From Monomorium pharaonis (taxonomy: Eukaryota; Arthropoda; Insecta; Hymenoptera; Formicidae), in assembly GCF_013373865.1 (NCBI RefSeq), contig NC_050468.1, forward strand, positions 12,512,496 to 12,576,495: 64,000 nucleotides of DNA, written 5' to 3'. The translations under genes and the position numbers were made by a program. Under the pieces are notes generated by a model. The model made no database searches, had not been told where the DNA came from, and worked only from the letters and a program-made list of their open reading frames with translations. Shown here piece after piece: positions 61,101 to 64,000 of this stretch. Position 1 is the stretch's first letter; each line of letters begins with the position of its first letter.

Positions 61101-63953
61101 TGCGAACGTAACTTCCAGGATGATGAAGATATCCCTATATACTTTAATACTGATTGCATAAATGTTTCACATATGGCTACGCACAGTCATGCAGTTAAAA
61201 TGATTATGATGCACAATAATTTGATGCAAGATGTACTCGCTTTTGAATGGAAAAGGTTTGCTTTTATGAATTAAACTAGAAAAAATATAGAACAAATTAC
61301 TATTAATCGATTTAAAAAATTTTTCCAAAATAAAATTAATTTATCTTTATTTCTATCAGACACGAAATATCTGAAGTAATTCACGTGGAAATTTATCCGC
61401 ATAAAGGTTTGATAAAACCAATGTCCGTTAAAACCTTTCGTGTAACTATATGTTCTAAAGGATACCCTTGCATGATTGATATCGATATAACGTGCGAGTT
61501 TATTAATACTAGCCAAAGGCGGATCTATCAACGAAGTGTATATATTCACGAAGGCTTGTCTCAGGAACTGAAAGGGCAGTTTATTATCACGGAAAAAGGC
61601 ATCAACATTCCAGTAAATAAAAAATATACAAAATTTCTCCGTATAATTTTAAAAATTTAAAAATAATTTAAGAAATTTTTGTAAAATTCATAAAAAATTA
61701 ATCAGAAGATCTAGCTTGTAAAAAAATCAAAATTTTTCTAGCTTCTAATTACATAATATTCAATGCTAAACAATCATGTAATTGTCGTCATTTGTGTTAT
61801 ATTGTTTTTGTGTTTAAATAATGACTGAGAAAGACTAATTGTAAGTAAAGTCCAAGCGTCTCGTTTCTTGTTACTATAAAAAAATGATCTATTTATTTGT
61901 TTTAAATATTATTTTATATATGCATTGCCTTGATGAAAAAATTTCCACGATGTTACGGATCTTAATAAATTTTTAATTAAGTTTTAATAATATTATTAAA
62001 TGTTACATTTATTTTAATCAATTTTATCAAAATTTATTAAAAATCTATTGAGTCTTAATAAAATGTCACTAATTTATCACATAGAGTATGTGCAATTTTT
62101 CATTATAATTTTATCCAAAATTCATTATAATTTCAATAAAATTTTCTCATTTTTTAAATTAAATAGTATTAATAATTTTTTGTTAAAATACTATATTTTT
62201 ATTAAATTCTCATTAAAATCTTTGAAATACTTGTTTTTCATTAAAGCAAAAAATCTTTGTAATAAAATATAATTAAAATTTTATTGTATATTTATAATAT
62301 CAAGTTCATAAAAACTCCATTCAAATTCTACTAGGATGACCTTGCTTTTCATATAAAATTCAAAATTTTATCTTTAGGAACAACATGTAAAAGTGTTGAA
62401 AAAACCTCAGCCGTTTTATAAAGCTGTAACAATTCGATGTTTTATACATAACACGGAAGATACATGTCTGAAAATTAATCTAATAAAAGAATTAACAAGC
62501 GCACCGCCAAAAGAAATATGTATCGTAGAAAATAAGAGAATGACGACATTCGAGAAAGAAGATATGAATCGGTCATCGTTTATCATACAAGGTCTATTAT
62601 GGTACAAAATTTAATTTCCATATTGTAATAATAATCATACATATAAGATAAATCCAGATAAATTTGTAAAATAAACATTTTTAATAGTTTAATAAACCAT
62701 TATTACATTTTAGGGAAATAGTCAATAGTGAATTATTCAAAGACATAATGCAAGATATTTTACGGGAAAAATCCAATTTATTTTACTCGCAATTTAAGAT
62801 GAGTTTGTACGAAAGAAACAGGTTGATACGGAGATCGTATATTTCGTCGCCACGAGCGTTAATTAATTGTATACTTGAGGAGGTAGAATCTTATTTCCAA
62901 TTCGATATTTATTAAAGAAGTAGAATTAACTGGAAAAATACAGTGGATGGAAAAAAACAGTAATAAATTTCGATTTATACTGTCCTCGAACTTTGTGCAA
63001 TAGAATAACAAACAAAAATTACTAATACTAAAAATTACTAATACTAACACTAAAATATATTTATATGACTTTATTTGCAAAAAGATATTTTTGCTTTAAT
63101 TGATTAAACAACATTAATCACTATAGTTTAAAGAATAATAAAATCAATCAATAACAACGAGATTAATAGAGATATTAACAAAATTTTATAATAACAAGAT
63201 CTTTTTAATTTTAAATCAATATATAAATTTTTTTCTTTAATCAAAAATTTTAGAGATATAAATATTAATAAATTTTATATTAATTTTTAGTTTAATTTAA
63301 AAAACATGCACGTAATAGTATCAGAATTAAAAATTTTAAACATTAATTTTTCGACTGATAAATTTTTTAAACATTAATGAAGTAGAAGACCTTATACAAT
63401 CTGCATCAGATCTTAGCGATAAATATTAAATAATATAGATCTTTTTTTCAACATTTTGCAACAAAAAACCTAATTTATTTGTTAATCTATTACAGATTAA
63501 ATTTCTAATTTATTACAAATTTTATTTCGGATAAAGCTAAAATTTGGTTAAGCAAAAACTCTCTCAATTGACTCATTCAAAATTCAACTAACAACATTGT
63601 TTCATTGTTTTTCAATCTTGATTAATTGCTAATCGATTTTATTTTGCAGATGTTATTTATCATAATGCATGAAGAATTCGCTTTAAAAACTGCACATTTA
63701 GTTCAACATACGGATGTCAGACATACGAATTATTTAAACATGATACCTAGCGTCAGCAGAAAAAAGACAATCAGACGAGGTAATATATTAAATATATTAC
63801 AAAATACATTTTATTCTAAAAAAATAGTTAATTTTATTTATGCTACCTGTTTTAGAAACAAGATTGTTACATCAAGATAAATATCGCTCTATGATACCAG
63901 AATTCGTACCCTCATCCAGAATATCCTTTGCCAAGGCAAACAATAATACATAA
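23619..63953 (+). CDS. CFAP65: Cilia- and flagella-associated protein 65 (CFAP65/CCDC108), 19 exons
   Basis: Exons: 23619-23717, 25016-25235, 25878-26143, 27660-27942, 30500-30706, 32298-32502, 56052-56297, 57331-57559, 58270-58629, 59420-59496, 59572-59845, 59945-60160, 60707-60895, 60999-61255, 61360-61612, 62378-62601, 62714-62882, 63650-63779, 63856-63953. Phases agree throughout, giving 1333 residues against about 1900 in vertebrates. CFAP65 is an axonemal, sperm-flagellum protein made of repeated ASH/MSP-type beta-sandwiches. Family-like blocks include GEVETGAMVIKWLEI (res ~14-28), CLILNHEPIILELYG (~190-204), RLIGHSFP..WIPQYETP (~355-375), VSFAPTFPGCQNLKQFCMRN (~480-500), PVAKSQSF..KYDCLHRKVCS (~780-810), KLWITLELHYALLGK (~825-840) and CWMYNNTNRS (~895). 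Exon 1 uses the GTTAGT donor because it preserves frame; the ATG at 23619 has an AAAATGC context. Introns after exon 6 are short except the 23.5-kb intron 6. A slightly different first exon is possible. Confidence 0.9.
25349..25570. repeat. Dispersed ~220-bp repeat, copy 1 (CFAP65 intron 2)
   Basis: This sequence is collinear with 57599-57823 in intron 8. Both have TACTCTCTAAAT, then TCACTGATTT, a TTTAGTAAATATTTACT-like stretch, and TTCA(C/T)TGATTG near the end. Non-coding, diverged copies. Confidence 0.5.
26144..27659. other. CFAP65 intron 3, AT-rich, with (GA)n microsatellite
   Basis: No genes. A GA microsatellite at about 27252-27286 is flanked by a 13-bp direct repeat, TATGTCAAGACAT (27239-27251 and about 27307-27319). 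Confidence 0.6.
27970..28415. repeat. Diverged tandem duplication in CFAP65 intron 4
   Basis: Two direct copies, about 27977-28135 and 28258-28412. They share ATTGATTTT(A/G)TTAATTTAAT, AATATNATTAAT and TTTAATAGC(A/G)TA(A/G)AACATTTGAA. The spacing is about 280 bp. The rest of the 2.6-kb intron is AT-rich, with no gene. Confidence 0.5.
30710..32159. mobile_element. TA-duplicating DNA element inserted in the exon 5 splice donor
   Basis: The left end begins CCCAGATAGCACATG and the right end is the complement of CCCAGCATAGGACAT. TA flanks both sides (30708-30709 and 32160-32161). Both subterminal regions carry many GGACGTC/GGACAT motifs. The interior (1450 bp) has no transposase. It holds two smaller inverted-repeat pairs: about 31184-31228 with 31388-31422 (GGTCCACCAATAATC arms), and about 31818-31913 (ACATTGCGGCAAT / ATTGCCGCAATGT). 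It lies wholly in CFAP65 intron 5, but its 5' TA is part of the splice donor GTA. Confidence 0.7.
32169..32228. repeat. (TC)n microsatellite
   Basis: A pure CT run of about 60 bp just beyond the TA element and about 70 bp before CFAP65 exon 6. It may contribute polypyrimidine sequence to the acceptor region. Confidence 0.9.
32608..33515. mobile_element. 908-bp element with 25-bp TIRs and TA duplication
   Basis: The left end GGGTAAGATAGGGTATGAT and the complement of the right end (GGGTAAACTCGGGTAAGAT) match. TA flanks both sides (32606-32607 and 33516-33517). Internal copies of AAGATGGCCAATG occur near both ends. Non-coding; probably a mariner/Tc1-type non-autonomous relic. Confidence 0.65.
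33891..42855. mobile_element. 9-kb inverted-repeat-bounded unit filled by a satellite array
   Basis: The left arm (33891-34170) and right arm (42577-42855) are inverted copies of about 280 bp. Both carry TTGTCGCTTTTCCGCGATGC, GTTCTACAGTTCTTGATA-like, ATAGCATCTCACCGTATTT and ATACGACCACA blocks. A short unique stretch (about 34171-34335) follows the left arm. The remaining interior is a tandem array of 164-bp units. I could not fix a target-site duplication. A degenerate third copy of the arm's outer part lies at about 43156-43237, so the family is repeated. Confidence 0.75.
34340..42570. repeat. 164-bp satellite array, about 50 copies
   Basis: Each unit contains GACGCGTACAATA, TATAATTAATTA, TTTTTTAAACAATTATTTTG, GGCTACACGTCAAGTGCTA and ATCGACAGATCTATTTATTT. 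The first (34471) and last (42507) CGGACGCG-type motifs are 8,036 bp apart, exactly 49 x 164, so fifty units run with no net indel. Diagnostic variants repeat at multiples of 164: CATATAGTGCCGG at 36101, 38889 and 41021 (17 and 13 units apart), and TAGATCGGGACGCC at 36761, 39221 and 41681 (15 units apart). The first and last few units are the most diverged. Confidence 0.93.
42860..43384. other. Spacer between the two arrays, with repeated GC-rich termini
   Basis: It contains a TTTTTAAAAAGTAAAAA...TAGCGCGCGCG block at about 42875-42935 and again at about 43335-43388. It also has the partial third copy of the satellite-unit arm (about 43156-43237). No gene is seen. Confidence 0.55.
43385..48938. 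repeat. 11-bp minisatellite array (GCGAGGAGTGA)n, 5.5 kb
   Basis: The basic unit is 11 bp with point variants (GAGTGAGCCGG, GAGGGAGCGAG, GAGTGAGCAAG). Larger blocks of about 1.68-1.69 kb are repeated: the AGAAAAGAGC variant lies at 44301 and 45991, and the GAGAAAACGA variant at 45081 and 46760. A CTGGCTGGCTGGTTGGCAG marker occurs at 47010, 47982 and 48475. The plus strand is strongly purine-rich. Because 11 is not a multiple of 3 and the complementary unit has no stop in any phase, the minus strand is open for very long stretches that encode Ser/Leu/Ala/His/Pro repeats; I do not consider these genes. Confidence 0.95.
48955..49068. repeat. (TAGC/TAGG)n and (GTAT)n microsatellites
   Basis: Tetranucleotide runs GGTAGCTA and GTATGTAT immediately follow the minisatellite, forming its ragged edge. 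Confidence 0.8.
49433..49550 (+). rRNA. 5S rRNA gene copy (isolated, possibly a pseudogene)
   Basis: The 118-bp sequence matches 5S rRNA in its main blocks: CGTCCGATCACTGAAGTCAAG, GCACGGTTAGTACTTAGATG and GGGTGACCGCTTGGGAACACC, which include the internal control region. The ends GACAACATT and AATGTTGTC pair perfectly, so helix I is kept although its bases differ from the common GCCAAC/GTTGGC form. A run of seven T begins about 16 nt downstream (near 49567) and could end Pol III transcription. Several internal bases (for example CATTCATATCTCGTCG) are unusual, so it may be a diverged variant or a retrocopy. It lies in sense orientation in CFAP65 intron 6. Confidence 0.75.
49855..49925 (-). repeat. 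tRNA-like (SINE-type) fragment, copy 1
   Basis: On the minus strand, GGCCTAAGATACCAGC resembles an A box. CCAGATTCAAATTCTG forms a T-arm-like hairpin with a B box-like loop. These are followed by AAGGTAATATTTTTTGCAAT. A related segment lies at about 52520-52610. Too degenerate to be a working tRNA. Confidence 0.35.
50174..50410. mobile_element. MITE with CACTGAGAGAAAAAA ends and TA duplication
   Basis: The ends CACTGAGAGAAAAAAGTGCTGG-like and their complement are inverted repeats, and the palindrome extends well inward. TA flanks both sides (50172-50173 and 50411-50412). It is 237 bp and non-coding. It belongs with the element at 54318-54540 by its first bases. Confidence 0.7.
51663..51670 (+). 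promoter_or_regulatory. Possible TATA box of the nested peritrophin gene
   Basis: TATAAATA lies 84-91 bp upstream of the start codon at 51754. In an AT-rich background this is only suggestive. Confidence 0.3.
51754..53644 (+). CDS. Secreted chitin-binding (peritrophin-A/CBM14) protein nested in CFAP65 intron 6
   Basis: Two exons, 51754-51760 and 53322-53644, give 109 residues. The first exon encodes only Met-Arg plus one base before a GTGAGT donor, a common layout for insect cuticle and peritrophic genes. Residues 4-21 are a hydrophobic signal peptide. One chitin-binding type 2 domain (about 32-83) has the six expected Cys (32, 46, 53, 63, 76, 83) and the aromatic YYYVC core with GMHFNKDIIMCDFP. 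A Thr/Pro-rich tail (84-109), likely O-glycosylated, ends in Cys. AATAAA at 53747-53752 is a fitting polyadenylation signal. It probably binds chitin in the peritrophic matrix or cuticle; the specific role is unknown. It is transcribed in the same direction as its host gene. Confidence 0.85.
51887..52770. repeat. Nested inverted repeats in the peritrophin intron
   Basis: Arms at about 52040-52145 and 52660-52770 are inverted copies (AACACTAGATGTTCACG block). A smaller pair at about 51901-51930 and 51998-52025 (TTAACACTCACAA / TTGTGAGCGTTAA) lies just upstream. A tRNA-like fragment (about 52520-52610, minus strand) sits inside the large pair. Probably a non-autonomous element. Confidence 0.55.
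54318..54540. mobile_element. MITE with CACTGAGAAAAAA ends and TA duplication
   Basis: The ends CACTGAGAAAAAAAAAGTAA and the complement (…TTTTTTTCTCAGTG) continue into a shared TTGATTCAACAA block. TA lies outside both ends (54316-54317 and 54541-54542). It is 223 bp and non-coding. Inner palindromic GCTGCCAAC / GTTGGCAGC blocks are present. Confidence 0.75.
54690..55512. mobile_element. Element with ~220-bp inverted arms and central CA/CG/TG runs
   Basis: The left arm (about 54690-54925) and right arm (about 55280-55512) are inverted copies sharing CACGG(C/T)TCCA, GGCTGAAAT, ACTTTTTTTGGAC(T/C)TTC and CATTTTAAAATCTTTTT-type blocks. Between them lie (AC)n (about 54882-54928) and (CG)n(TG)n (about 55231-55284) microsatellites and an inverted AAGG(C/G)CC block. 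Short frames across the TG run are artefacts. Confidence 0.6.
55566..55806. repeat. MITE-like inverted repeat
   Basis: The ends GGCCTGATCTACAATAG and the complement of GGCTTGGTCTAAAATAG are followed by inverted copies of CTGGAGTAAGCATGGAGTAAG. Partial direct repeats of the left end precede it (about 55528-55566). It lies about 245 bp before CFAP65 exon 7. Confidence 0.65.
57599..57823. repeat. Dispersed ~220-bp repeat, copy 2 (CFAP65 intron 8)
   Basis: Collinear with 25349-25570 (TACTCTCTAAAT ... CACTGATTT ... AAATATTTACT ... CACTGATTG). Non-coding. Confidence 0.5.
58019..58095. repeat. (AC)n microsatellite in CFAP65 intron 8
   Basis: A near-pure CA run of about 75 bp. Confidence 0.95.
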
Positions 63954-64000
63954 TTACTACTGTTAGCTATTCGTTGCGATATAAGGATCTGCGATCCTCC

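Overview
The window looks like a piece of an insect chromosome, most likely a hymenopteran and possibly an ant. Supporting signs are AT-rich DNA, small spliced exons with GT..AG introns, insect-type gene content, and many cut-and-paste DNA transposons and MITEs (TTAA piggyBac, 8-bp hAT and TA-duplicating families). The species is inferred; nothing in the sequence names it.

Four protein-coding genes can be assembled with consistent reading frames. (1) 7151-14662 (+): acylaminoacyl-peptidase (APEH), 14 exons, one of which is a 48-nt in-frame exon that may be optional. (2) 19925-23198 (-): a four-exon type I membrane protein with signal peptide, CUB domain, LDL-receptor class A domain, one membrane segment and a PPSY tail. 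(3) 23619-63953 (+): a complete 19-exon CFAP65 (CCDC108), an axonemal/sperm-flagellum protein built of ASH/MSP-like domains. It starts 420 bp from gene 2 across a CpG-rich divergent promoter. (4) 51754-53644 (+): a small secreted chitin-binding (peritrophin-A) protein nested in intron 6 of CFAP65. A 5S rRNA-like gene (49433-49550) lies in the same intron.

The rest is repeat-rich. At 1786-5983 a hAT element (8-bp duplication) carries a fold-back element with ~0.5-kb inverted arms (another 8-bp duplication), which in turn carries further palindromic elements. At 16169-18837 a dead piggyBac (TTAA) is broken by a hairpin MITE and by an 850-bp hAT-type element. An element with TA duplication sits inside the 5' splice site of CFAP65 exon 5.

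The most striking part is the 23.5-kb CFAP65 intron 6 (32503-56051). It holds a 9-kb unit bounded by ~280-bp inverted repeats, whose interior is a tandem array of about fifty 164-bp monomers with higher-order duplication. It is followed by a 5.5-kb purine-rich 11-bp minisatellite, the 5S copy, several MITEs and the nested peritrophin gene. A sperm-axoneme gene with a satellite-filled giant intron recalls the Drosophila Y-linked fertility genes, although nothing here suggests a Y chromosome.
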